Part shown: piece after piece, positions 1 to 7,698 of the stretch | Layout: the number at the start of each line of letters is the position of its first letter | Position numbering within the stretch: the first letter of the stretch is position 1 | Source: Streptomyces griseus subsp. griseus | Lineage (GTDB): Bacteria; Actinomycetota; Actinomycetes; Streptomycetales; Streptomycetaceae | Length of the DNA stretch: 64,000 bases | Direction of reading: 5' to 3' | NCBI RefSeq assembly: GCF_000720255.1 | Contig: NZ_JOJE01000011.1 | Coordinates: 124,001 to 188,000, forward strand | Translations under genes and position numbers: made by a program | The notes under the pieces: model-generated | What the model was told of the DNA's origin: nothing | The model's input: the letters and a program-made list of their open reading frames with translations, nothing else | The model's database searches: none

Positions 1-227
1 CCCGGCGCGGCTCCACCCGCTCGATCATCGAAGCCGTGCGCATTCACGCCGACGAGCGCGGCAGCGGTCTGGGCACCCAGCTCATCGAGTGGGCGATCGA
101 CGAATCCCGGCGGCAGAATTGCCAGTTGGTCCAGCTGACCTCCGACAACACACGCACCGACGCCCACCGCTTCTACGAGCGGCTCGGGTTCACGGCCTCG
201 CACATCGGCTTCAAGCTCTCGCTCTGA
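1..227 (+). CDS. GNAT family N-acetyltransferase, C-terminal part (5' end outside window)
   Basis: The reading frame is open from base 3 and ends at a TGA at 225-227, so only the last 74 residues are present. They carry the GNAT acetyl-CoA-binding signature: an R-G-S-G-L-G-T-Q-L loop (motif A), followed by the N-x-R-x-x-A-H-R-F-Y-x-x-L-G-F motif B typical of the family. Proteins of this class transfer an acetyl group from acetyl-CoA to an amine; the substrate cannot be told from this fragment. It faces the convergent hydrolase gene, with a parS palindrome between the two stops. The internal GTG at 36 is unlikely to be the start, because it would leave only half of the fold. Confidence 0.85.
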   Translation, partial: RRGSTRSIIEAVRIHADERGSGLGTQLIEWAIDESRRQNCQLVQLTSDNTRTDAHRFYERLGFTASHIGFKLSL

Positions 228-234
228 ACCAGGA

Positions 235-264
235 GGCGCCCTGTTTCACGTGAAACAGGGCGCC
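235..264. other. parS: parS site in a 30-bp perfect palindrome
   Basis: TGTTTCACGTGAAACA lies at 242-257, a perfect match to the actinomycete parS centromere bound by ParB. The symmetry continues outwards, giving 15-bp arms from 235 to 264 (GGCGCCC flank on the left, GGGCGCC on the right). It sits between two convergent stop codons, so the same palindrome could act as a bidirectional transcription terminator; that second role is inferred. Confidence 0.9.
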
Positions 265-276
265 CGCCGAGCCGCG

Positions 277-1662
277 CTAACCGATTCCTCGCCACCCTTC
301 GGGGTCGACCCCGCCCGGCACAGCATCCCCCTCCTCGTACGGCTGACGTGTGAAGACGAACGAGCCGAGGTCCAGATGGCTCAGCGTTCCGTCAGGGCGC
401 CGTACGGGCCGTAGAAGCTCTCCGGCGTAGTAGCCCTCCAGCCCCGTCCAGGTGTCGTCACCGTTCGGCCGGAACCGTGAGCGCCGGCCGTTGCCCGACA
501 GCGGTTCCAAGGAGACCAGCCCATCGGCCGTCAGCCGCAGTCCAAAGCCGGACGTTCCCCAGTACCACTGCCCCACCAACTCCAGCACGGCCGGATCGAT
601 TTCCGGCAGTGGCCGCCAGGGCACAGGGATCCGCGGCTCAGCCTCCGCCACGATACGGACGAGGTCGGCACCCACAGCGGACAGCAGCGGACCGGACGTG
701 CAGTTGGCCAGGACCACCGCCGCCACGTCGTCCGCCACGCTGATGGTGAGGTTCGCCAGGAAACCCGGCAGGGATCCTGTGTGACCGACCAGGGCCCGCC
801 CGTCCTGGTGGCGGATCTCCAGGCCCATGCAGTACGCGTAACCGGCCGACACGTCCGCCGCTGAGGGTGGTGCCGCCGGCGTGCGCATCTCGGCCAGCGA
901 CTCGGCGCTCAGCACACGGTCGTCCCCCCTGACCAGGAAGACCGCGAAACGCGCCAAGTCCGCGGTGGTCGACCAGAGTTGACCTGCCGGTGCCATCCTT
1001 CCCAAGTCCTCTACGGGCTCGGGCAACAGCGCGTCGGCCCACGGGTGCACGGCCCAGCCTCCCGCATGTGGCGCCCGTGGTCGCGCACTGGTTCGGTCCA
1101 GACCCAGAGGTTCGAGCACTTCTCGCCGAAGGACGTCCTCCCAAGGCGCGCCCCGCAACCGTTCGACCAGTGCGCCGAGCAGCGTGTAGCCGGGGTTCGA
1201 ATAGTGGAACTGTCGGCCCACGGGATGCCGGAAGGGCTGCTCGCCGAGCACATCGGCCAGTTCGGGCCGGAGCGCCCCAGGAGTGCGCTCCCACCACGGC
1301 TCGGGCGACTCGGCCGCCAGGCCGGCCGAGTGCGCGAGAAGCTCGGCGATCGTGGCGTCCCCGGCGCCGGTGCCCGGCAGATGTTTCTCGAGCGGGTCAC
1401 CGAGGTCGAGTGCGCCCTCGTCGCGCAGCCGCAGGACGAGGACCGCGGTGAAGGTCTTGGTGATCGAGCCGATGCGGTACTGCACGTTCTCGTCCGGCCC
1501 GTGCCCGTCCACGCAGGTCCGGGAACCGTGCCACACGGCCCGCCCCTCCCGCACCACCGCCGCGACCAGTGACGGTGCCCGCCCTTCGGCCTGCGCCACG
1601 GCGATCCGGTGCAGCAGCGCCCGCCGGGTGCCGGGGAGCAACTCTTCCTGAGGTGTCGTCAT
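277..1662 (-). CDS. Serine hydrolase of the beta-lactamase class C / esterase family
   Basis: The 461-residue product carries the three motifs of the AmpC/DD-peptidase/EstB fold: S66-I-T-K69 (nucleophile and general base), Y154-S-N156 and H294-T-G296, in the right order and spacing. No signal peptide is visible at the N-terminus, so a cytoplasmic esterase or amidase role is more likely than a secreted beta-lactamase. After the catalytic domain there is a C-terminal region of about 115 residues of the lipocalin-like type often appended to these enzymes. The ATG at 1662 was chosen because the frame upstream has no family features and overlaps the TetR gene. The gene is in the same direction as the TetR gene, with 134 bp between them. 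Substrate unknown. Confidence 0.85.
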   Translation of the reverse strand: MTTPQEELLPGTRRALLHRIAVAQAEGRAPSLVAAVVREGRAVWHGSRTCVDGHGPDENVQYRIGSITKTFTAVLVLRLRDEGALDLGDPLEKHLPGTGAGDATIAELLAHSAGLAAESPEPWWERTPGALRPELADVLGEQPFRHPVGRQFHYSNPGYTLLGALVERLRGAPWEDVLRREVLEPLGLDRTSARPRAPHAGGWAVHPWADALLPEPVEDLGRMAPAGQLWSTTADLARFAVFLVRGDDRVLSAESLAEMRTPAAPPSAADVSAGYAYCMGLEIRHQDGRALVGHTGSLPGFLANLTISVADDVAAVVLANCTSGPLLSAVGADLVRIVAEAEPRIPVPWRPLPEIDPAVLELVGQWYWGTSGFGLRLTADGLVSLEPLSGNGRRSRFRPNGDDTWTGLEGYYAGELLRPVRRPDGTLSHLDLGSFVFTRQPYEEGDAVPGGVDPEGWRGIG

Positions 1663-1796
1663 GGGCCCAGTCCACCCGGCCCAGCGCCCCGAGTCGAGCG
1701 CATATCGCCAGGACGCCGGGCCCGGCCCCGCCCCGACCGCGTCGGGTCGGGTCGTCAGCGTTGACCTGGTGCTGCGGCCGGTCGTTCGGCCGCGCG

Positions 1797-2477
1797 TCAC
1801 CTCGAGATGCGGGCTTCGATGCCGTCGAGCAGGAAGTCGAGGCCGATCCGGAAGGTGTGGTCGGCGTCCAGGTGGGCGGCATCGCGCACCACCGTGGCCA
1901 GCGCGGGGAACCGGCCAGTGGCGAAGGTTCGCTCCAGATAGGGCCCGAGTGAGGCCTGCCAACGCTTCTCGTCCATCCCGGTGGCCCGCTCGGCACGCCG
2001 CTCGGCGATCTCCCGACGCACCGCGCCGATCACGTACGCGTTGACCGCGGCGACCACCGGCATGATGGCGTCCACGCCGACGTCGCCCAGTGCGGCCACC
2101 ACGGTCTCCCCACTGGCCAGCGCGTGCGGCCCGAGCTGGGGCCGGCCGCCCAGGAGATCGGCGAGCCATTCATGCTCGTGAGCGGCGTGCCGAGTGGCTT
2201 CGGCAAGGGACCGGAGCACTTCCCGCCAGCCGTCTCCGACCGGCCGGATCTCAGCGTGGGCGGCATCGACCATCAGGTCGAGCAACTCCTCCTTGCTGGC
2301 GATGTAGCCGTACAGCCGCATCGGACGGACGTCCAGCGCGGTGGCGACCTTGCGCAGCGACACCGCATCCAGGCCGTCCGCGTCGGCCAGCTGGATCGCC
2401 GCTCGCACGATCCGTTCCCGGCTCAACGGGGCCGGCACGGGCCGATTCGGTGGCTCTGGCCTCTCCCACACCAACAT
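1797..2477 (-). CDS. TetR family transcriptional repressor
   Basis: The 226-residue protein starts with a TetR-type helix-turn-helix (S-R-E-R-I-V-R-A-A then S-L-R-K-V-A through L-Y-G-Y-I-A-S-K-E-E-L), followed by an all-helical ligand-binding domain of the TetR_C type, which is shared with tetracycline-repressor-like proteins. It is divergent from the FAD monooxygenase gene, and the 72-bp gap holds a 19-bp palindrome, which is the classic arrangement for autoregulation plus control of the neighbour. The start at 2477 (M-L-V-W-E-R-P) is preferred over the ATG at 2489; a TATGGT -10-like element at 2491-2486 suggests a leaderless transcript. The inducer is not known, but is probably a substrate of the monooxygenase. 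Confidence 0.85.
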   Translation of the reverse strand: MLVWERPEPPNRPVPAPLSRERIVRAAIQLADADGLDAVSLRKVATALDVRPMRLYGYIASKEELLDLMVDAAHAEIRPVGDGWREVLRSLAEATRHAAHEHEWLADLLGGRPQLGPHALASGETVVAALGDVGVDAIMPVVAAVNAYVIGAVRREIAERRAERATGMDEKRWQASLGPYLERTFATGRFPALATVVRDAAHLDADHTFRIGLDFLLDGIEARISR

Positions 2478-2500
2478 GCCGCTAACCATACATTGCATCG

Positions 2501-2519
2501 GTCGATACACTGTATCGAC
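2501..2519. promoter_or_regulatory. Palindromic operator between TetR and monooxygenase genes
   Basis: GTCGATACACTGTATCGAC is a perfect inverted repeat with 9-bp arms around one central base. It lies in the short divergent intergenic region, 24 bp upstream of the regulator start and 31 bp upstream of the monooxygenase start, so it overlaps both likely promoters. Binding by the adjacent TetR protein is inferred from position and symmetry. Confidence 0.75.
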
Positions 2520-2549
2520 AAGTACGGCGTATCGAAGGAGAGGCAACCC

Positions 2550-3659
2550 ATGACCATCGCCATTGTCGGAGCTGGATTGGGTGGATTGGCCCTTGCCCGG
2601 GTGCTGCACGTGCACGGCATCGACGCCGTCGTGTACGAACGTGAATCGTCACGCGGTGCACGCGGTCAGGGCGGCATGCTCGACATCCACTCCGGCCAGC
2701 GGGCGCTGCGCGAGGCCGGTCTGATCGACCAGTTCTACGAGATTGCCCGTGGGGAAGGCCAGGACATGCGTCTTCTCGAGCCGGACGGCACCCTGCTGCT
2801 CCAGGAGGACACGCCCGACGACGCCCCGCTCGATCGACCCGAGGTCGACCGCGCGGATCTGCGCAACCTGCTGCTGGATTCCCTCCCCGAGCACGTGGTG
2901 CGCTGGGGGCACGCGTTCATGTCCGCCGACAACGGCCTGCTGCACTTCGCCGACGGCAGCAGTGCGCCGTATGACCTGCTGGTCGGCGCGGACGGCGCGC
3001 AGTCCCGGGTCCGGCCGCTGCTCACCGACGCCCGACCGGTGCATATCGGCCAGAACGTCGTCGAGGTCGGCATTCCAGATATCGACCGGACGCACCCCGA
3101 CCTCGCGGCGATGGTCGGGCGCGGCAACTACTGGGTGCTCGGCAACGGACTGTCCCTGGCGGCGCAGCGCAACGGCGACGGCCGCGTCCGCATCGGGATC
3201 AGCTTCTACAACACCGCCGAGGACTGGTTCGCCACCAGCGGGATCCCGTTCGACGACCCGGCCGCCGCCCGGGCGCGGCTGATCGACCTGCTCCCCGGCT
3301 GGGACTCTCGGTTCACCGCGCTGATCGCGGCCTGCGACGACACGATCGTGCCGCGATCGATCACCACTCTCCCGGCCGGCCTGACCTGGCCGTCGACGCC
3401 AGGCGTCACGCTGCTCGGCGATGCCGCGCACCTGATGCCGCCGGTGGGAGAGGGCGCCAACATGGCGCTGCTCGACGGCGCCCTGCTCGGTCTCGCGCTG
3501 GCCGCGCATCCGGACGACTTTCCCGCCGCCGTCGAAGCATACGAACGCGAGATGTTCGAACGCACCAGCGCTGCCGCCCGGATGTCCGCGGACATACAGG
3601 AGTTGCTGACGTCGCCGGACGCCGCCCAGAAAATGCTCGCCTTCTTCCAACCGGGCTGA
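2550..3659 (+). CDS. FAD-dependent monooxygenase, Tet(X)-like
   Basis: The 369-residue protein is a group A flavoprotein monooxygenase. It shows the dinucleotide fold G7-A-G-L-G-G12 with E30 at the end of the second strand, the D-G motif at 148-149, and the FAD-ribose motif G290-D-A-A-H-L-M-P-P298. Several stretches parallel tetracycline destructase Tet(X) closely as I recall it: G-G-M-L-D-I-H-S-G near 41-49, R-P-E-V-D-R-A-D-L-R near 96-105, and R-I-G-I-S-F near 214-219. Such enzymes hydroxylate aromatic or enolic substrates using NADPH and O2. The start has a strong ribosome binding site, AAGGAGAGG at 2535-2543. It is divergent from a TetR gene and probably derepressed by the compound it degrades. 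Whether the substrate is a tetracycline is not shown. Confidence 0.88.
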   Translation: MTIAIVGAGLGGLALARVLHVHGIDAVVYERESSRGARGQGGMLDIHSGQRALREAGLIDQFYEIARGEGQDMRLLEPDGTLLLQEDTPDDAPLDRPEVDRADLRNLLLDSLPEHVVRWGHAFMSADNGLLHFADGSSAPYDLLVGADGAQSRVRPLLTDARPVHIGQNVVEVGIPDIDRTHPDLAAMVGRGNYWVLGNGLSLAAQRNGDGRVRIGISFYNTAEDWFATSGIPFDDPAAARARLIDLLPGWDSRFTALIAACDDTIVPRSITTLPAGLTWPSTPGVTLLGDAAHLMPPVGEGANMALLDGALLGLALAAHPDDFPAAVEAYEREMFERTSAAARMSADIQELLTSPDAAQKMLAFFQPG

Positions 3660-3769
3660 AGGGGACCACATACGACCAGGAATCGGCGTCGTAAGATCTC
3701 GCGGCTGGTGTCGGAGACCGCCCTCGCCCGGCCGATGTGCTTTCCCTGGCTCCGCTCCGGATGGGTGGA

Positions 3770-4603
3770 TCAGCGCAGTCCGGCGAAGAGATCGTTCTCG
3801 GGTACGGCCGCGCCGGTGGCGTCCTGGACACGTACGAAGGTCTCCATGCCCATCAACTCGCCGAACCTCTCCCTGCCCATCTTGAGGAAGAAGATGTTCT
3901 CGCCCTGGCTGGCGTGCGCGGCCAGCGCGTCGAACTTCTGACCACTGAACGCGGTGGTGTCCACCCACGTGGTGATCTCATCGTCGGGAAGGCCGATCTC
4001 GGCCATCGCGGCGGCCTCGGCAGGGTCCGGCTCCGGCATGTCCGGATGAAACTCGCGCATGATCTCCCCGAACCGCTGCATCCCGGAGCGGGGCATCGTG
4101 GTCCAGTACACCTTCGGTGTCAGCTCGGTCATCTCCAGCGCCGCCATCGTGATGCGGTGGGCCTGGATGTGATCGGGGTGGCCGTAAAAGCCGTTCTCGT
4201 CGTAGGTGACGACCACATCAGGTCGGTAGTGCCGCATGAGTTCCGCGAGTCGGGCCGCGCCTTCCTCCACGGGGGTCTGCCAGAAGGATCCGGGGGCGTC
4301 GTTGCTCGGCCAGCCCATCATCCCGGAGTCGGCGTAGTCCAGCATCTCCAGATCGCTGATCTTCAGGACGTCACGGCTCGCCTCGAGTTCTTGACGGCGA
4401 ATCAGGGCGACCGCCGCCGGATCGTGCCCGGGATCGCCCGGCTTGACACCCCCCGGTCCGTCACCGCAACCGCCGTCGGTACACGTCACGAGAACCGTGC
4501 GGATGCCTTCCGCCGCGTACCGCGCGAGGATCCCTCCGGTTCCGGTCGCCTCGTCGTCGGGGTGGGCGTGTACTGCCATGAGCGTCAAGGGCCGGTCAGT
4601 CAT
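3770..4603 (-). CDS. PIG-L family zinc deacetylase, Mca/MshB-like
   Basis: The 277-residue protein has the PIG-L/LmbE metal site: H14-P-D-D-E18 near the N-terminus and G141-H-P-D-H145 about 125 residues later. Length and motifs resemble mycothiol S-conjugate amidase (Mca) and MshB, which cleave amide bonds of GlcN-inositol compounds in actinomycetes; Mca releases mercapturic acids from mycothiol-bound toxins. The organism should have its own housekeeping mca and mshB elsewhere, so this is likely a paralogue with another substrate. The ATG at 4603 follows a GGAGGA ribosome binding site (4611-4616 on the minus strand). It is convergent with the monooxygenase gene, which ends 110 bp away. Confidence 0.8.
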   Translation of the reverse strand: MTDRPLTLMAVHAHPDDEATGTGGILARYAAEGIRTVLVTCTDGGCGDGPGGVKPGDPGHDPAAVALIRRQELEASRDVLKISDLEMLDYADSGMMGWPSNDAPGSFWQTPVEEGAARLAELMRHYRPDVVVTYDENGFYGHPDHIQAHRITMAALEMTELTPKVYWTTMPRSGMQRFGEIMREFHPDMPEPDPAEAAAMAEIGLPDDEITTWVDTTAFSGQKFDALAAHASQGENIFFLKMGRERFGELMGMETFVRVQDATGAAVPENDLFAGLR

Positions 4604-5107
4604 GAAACAGTCCTCCTGCAGAAATACGTCTTGGTCCGACTGGGCGGCGGGCATACCGCTCCTGGGGCCCGGATCCTGGTGGGGCGGACGACCCTCTGGT
4701 CTCCGTGTCCCCCGCCCGTACGGCGCCGGTCCCTCGGTCGGTGCAACCGCGCCGACCGGACCGGCTGTTCCCGGCGCGACCGCTTGGCCTTTCAGGAGTC
4801 GGCGTTCGCGGTGGATGGAGGCGCCCCGCCAAAGTCGCCAACGGTATCCGCCGGAGATCGCCGTCCATGGTGCTGCGGTGTGGAAAGCCCCGAACCCGCC
4901 CTCGCCGCCTCGGATCTGCACATGGTGATGTGCTGTGTGATGTGCACTGTTACCTGTACGCGGTGCTGAGCTGCACTGTTGATGGGGGAGTCGAACCCCG
5001 CGTTGCCCTTCACGCGCCAGGAGTGGGCTGGAAAACCGCCGGCCCTCGGTGTGCGCACGCCTCCGAAGCTGCTACCTGCTCCACATCGTCCCAGCTTGCT
5101 GGACTAC
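4604..5107. other. Intergenic region without recognisable gene
   Basis: About 500 bp between the start of the PIG-L gene and the stop of the DIP1984-family gene. Reading frames across it show no conserved family and no good ribosome binding site. Near 4941-4981 the hexanucleotide-plus motif GCACTGTT occurs twice within 35 bp, and a tRNA T-arm-like inverted stretch is present at 4984-4999, but no complete tRNA can be folded. The region may mark the boundary between the accessory left end and the conserved core. Confidence 0.4.
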
Positions 5108-5578
5108 TCAGTCCAGCAAATCGACCTCCCAGTTCGTACGCTGGATCCGCACATCGACCTCGCGGATCTCCCGGGCGAGGGCATCCGCCTGACCGCGCAG
5201 TTCCGCGACCGGAAGCGCGGAAAGCATCATCAGCTCGGACCGGAGCTGCCGGCCGTATCCCCGCTCGCCCTTACCCGCCGCCGCGTCCGCCGCAGCGGTG
5301 ACCACAGAGTGACGCAACCGCAGCACATCCCGGCGTGCGAGGGCATAGGTGAGCGTGCCGTCCGGACCCATCTCCACGGTGGCATTGGTCCGGTTGATCC
5401 GCCGGATCAACGTTTCCAGAGCGTCCAGCACCTCACCGGCCTCAGCCAACAGCTGAGCCGCATCCTCGGCGGGCGTCTCCCCTTCCTGGTACCGCGCACT
5501 GCTGACGACACGCGCTCGCAGCTGTTCTACACGGCGCGTCGCCTCCGCACGTTCTGCCAGTGCCTCAGCAAGCTTCAC
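5108..5578 (-). CDS. DIP1984 family protein
   Basis: A 156-residue, almost wholly helical protein with the family start K-L-A-E-A-L-x-E-R-A and the conserved I-N-R-T-N motif near residue 63. It matches the DIP1984/septicolysin-like family of Actinobacteria and Firmicutes, which has no established biochemical function despite an older link to a septicolysin name. The GTG start at 5578 was chosen because the family begins exactly there and a GGAGGGGGAGGGGA ribosome binding site precedes it; the longer frame upstream is not conserved in appearance. It lies downstream of dnaB on the same strand with a 185-bp gap, so co-transcription is uncertain. Confidence 0.8.
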   Translation of the reverse strand: MKLAEALAERAEATRRVEQLRARVVSSARYQEGETPAEDAAQLLAEAGEVLDALETLIRRINRTNATVEMGPDGTLTYALARRDVLRLRHSVVTAAADAAAGKGERGYGRQLRSELMMLSALPVAELRGQADALAREIREVDVRIQRTNWEVDLLD

Positions 5579-5763
5579 GGTCTCCCCTCCCCCTCCATGA
5601 GCCCGCACGAGTATACGAGTGCGAACCGGCTCATACGCGGCTGGATTTTGATCCGCCGCGGCCCTGACCAGCCACTGGAGTGAGAGCGGACAGCCGCTCA
5701 GAGCGCCACGAAAGGGAATCCCGTGAGATTCCGACACGAACTTGAGACCCTGCAAGTCGACGA

Positions 5764-7239
5764 TCAGGTCTGTGCCATGTCCACGAAGCGCGAGTAGTGC
5801 CCCTGGAAGGCCACGGTGATGGTGGCCGTCGGGCCGTTACGGTGCTTGCCGACGATGATGTCCGCCTCACCGGCGCGCGGCGACTCCTTCTCGTACGCGT
5901 CCTCACGGTGCAGCAGGATCACCATGTCGGCGTCCTGTTCGATGGAGCCGGACTCACGCAGGTCGGACACCATCGGCTTCTTGTCCGTGCGCTGCTCGGG
6001 ACCACGGTTGAGCTGGGAGAGCGCGATCACAGGGACCTCCAACTCCTTGGCCAGGAGCTTGAGGTTCCGGGACATGTCCGAGACCTCCTGCTGACGGCTC
6101 TCGGAGCGCTTGGAACCGCCGGCCTGCATCAGCTGGAGATAGTCGATGATCACGAGCTTGATGTCGTTGCGCTGCTTCAGCCGACGGCACTTCGCGCGGA
6201 TCTCCATCATCGACAGGTTCGGCGAGTCGTCGATGTAGAGGGGCGCGGACGACACCTCGGGCATCCGGCGGGCCAGACGCGTCCAGTCCTCGTCCGTCAT
6301 CGTGCCGGACCGCATGTGGTGCAGGGCGACACGGGCCTCGGCGGACAGCAGGCGCATCGCGATCTCGTTGCGCCCCATTTCGAGGGAGAAGATGACGCTC
6401 GGCAGATTGTGCTTGATCGACGCGGCCCGGGCGAAGTCGAGCGCCAGGGTGGACTTTCCCATGGCGGGACGGGCCGCGATGACGATCATCTGACCCGGGT
6501 GCAGACCGTTGGTGAGGGAGTCGAGGTCGGTGAACCCGGTGGGCACACCGGTCATCTCGCCGCTGCGCGAGCCGATCGCCTCGATCTCGTCCAGGGCGCC
6601 TTCCATGATGTCGCCGAGCGGCAGGTAGTCCTCGCTGGTGCGCTGCTCGGTGACCGCGTAGATCTCGGCCTGGGCCCGGTTGACGATCTCGTCGACGTCG
6701 TCGTCGCCCGCGTATCCCATCTGAGTGATGCGCGTGCCCGCCTCGACCAGCCGGCGCAGGACCGCCCGCTCGTGCACGATCTCCGCGTAGTACTCGGCGT
6801 TCGCGGCCGTCGGCACGGTCTGGACGAGGGTGTGGAGATACGACGCTCCGCCGACCTTGTTGATCTCGCCGCGCTTGGTCAGCTCGGCGGCGATCGTGAT
6901 GGGGTCGGCCGGCTCGCCCTTCGCGTAGACGTCGAGGATCGCCTGGAAGATCGTCTCGTGGGCGGGTTTGTAGAAGTCGTGGCCCTTGAGGACCTCGACG
7001 ACGTCGGCGATGGCGTCCTTGGACAAGAGCATGCCGCCCAGGACGGACTGCTCGGCGTCGAGATCCTGCGGCGGTACCCGCTCGAACGGCGTGCCACCGC
7101 TCTCCCACTCCCCGTCGTCCCGGCCGCGCTCGTGCTGCTCACCACGGCCCCGGCCCACGTCACCGCGGCGGGAGGCGGGCAGACGATCACCGGGACCGCT
7201 GTCGGCCCACGGGTCGTCCAAGGGCTCGGAAATGCTCAC
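5764..7239 (-). CDS. dnaB: Replicative DNA helicase DnaB
   Basis: The 491-residue helicase unwinds DNA ahead of the replisome as a hexamer on the lagging strand. After a roughly 50-residue charged, Streptomyces-type N-terminal extension comes the DnaB N-domain (from P-P-Q-D-L-D-A-E-Q-S-V-L-G), a linker and a RecA-like ATPase with Walker A A-R-P-A-M-G-K-S-T at 256-264, Walker B I-I-D-Y-L-Q-L-M, and the L-S-Q-L-N-R and D-L-R-E-S-G-S-I-E-Q-D-A-D motifs. No intein is present, unlike some mycobacterial DnaB proteins. The GTG at 7239 has a GGAGG ribosome binding site. Its upstream region carries several DnaA-box-like nonamers. Confidence 0.97.
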   Translation of the reverse strand: MSISEPLDDPWADSGPGDRLPASRRGDVGRGRGEQHERGRDDGEWESGGTPFERVPPQDLDAEQSVLGGMLLSKDAIADVVEVLKGHDFYKPAHETIFQAILDVYAKGEPADPITIAAELTKRGEINKVGGASYLHTLVQTVPTAANAEYYAEIVHERAVLRRLVEAGTRITQMGYAGDDDVDEIVNRAQAEIYAVTEQRTSEDYLPLGDIMEGALDEIEAIGSRSGEMTGVPTGFTDLDSLTNGLHPGQMIVIAARPAMGKSTLALDFARAASIKHNLPSVIFSLEMGRNEIAMRLLSAEARVALHHMRSGTMTDEDWTRLARRMPEVSSAPLYIDDSPNLSMMEIRAKCRRLKQRNDIKLVIIDYLQLMQAGGSKRSESRQQEVSDMSRNLKLLAKELEVPVIALSQLNRGPEQRTDKKPMVSDLRESGSIEQDADMVILLHREDAYEKESPRAGEADIIVGKHRNGPTATITVAFQGHYSRFVDMAQT

Positions 7240-7421
7240 CGAGCCACCTCCTCCCGTCCGCCGAGCGGACCTCGCCGTGCCCCTCTGTTCTACGGCACAG
7301 CACTGACAACTGAGAGCCCCTCTCCGGTTGGCCCGCGCCGGGTTTGTGACGGTTTCACGACCGGCGGCACGGAGGGGGCGCCGGACAACGGTAGGCCCGC
7401 GAGCAGCGTCAGCCAATCTGG

Positions 7422-7498
7422 TTATCCACAGGCCATGTGGACGACGGCCCCGATGCTGTGGAGAACTCCGCAAAACCTGTGCACGACCCGGTGGACAG
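7422..7498. promoter_or_regulatory. DnaA-box cluster upstream of dnaB
   Basis: Nonamers matching or close to the DnaA consensus occur at 7422-7430 (TTATCCACA, perfect), and on the other strand at 7436-7444 (TCGTCCACA), 7457-7465 (TTCTCCACA) and 7490-7498 (CTGTCCACC). A further TCGTCCACA lies at 7676-7684, overlapping the MATE promoter. Together they sit in the 459-bp divergent gap between dnaB and the exporter. A role in DnaA titration or in dnaB control is inferred. Confidence 0.55.
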
Positions 7499-7698
7499 CC
7501 CTGTGAACAAGCTTTCAACTTTGCCAGGATCACGTCTCTGACCTGCATATTTACAGTCCACTGGCTGTGCAGAAGAAAAACTTCCCCAGTCGGACCAAGA
7601 TCGCCTCGAACAGTGCGCGAGAGGACGCGTGGCCAGCGGTCAAGTAAGGGTCACTGTGGGCTTGTATCTCTTACCTGTGGACGATTAGATTGGTGCTC

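Noticed and set aside
277..2169. Hydrolase frame extended upstream to 2169
   Set aside because: The extra residues are Arg/Gly-rich shadow sequence of the TetR gene; family similarity begins at the ATG at 1662.
4975..5040. Possible tRNA on the minus strand
   Set aside because: A T-arm-like stem is present, but no acceptor or D-arm pairs and the candidate anticodon loop lacks the T before the anticodon.
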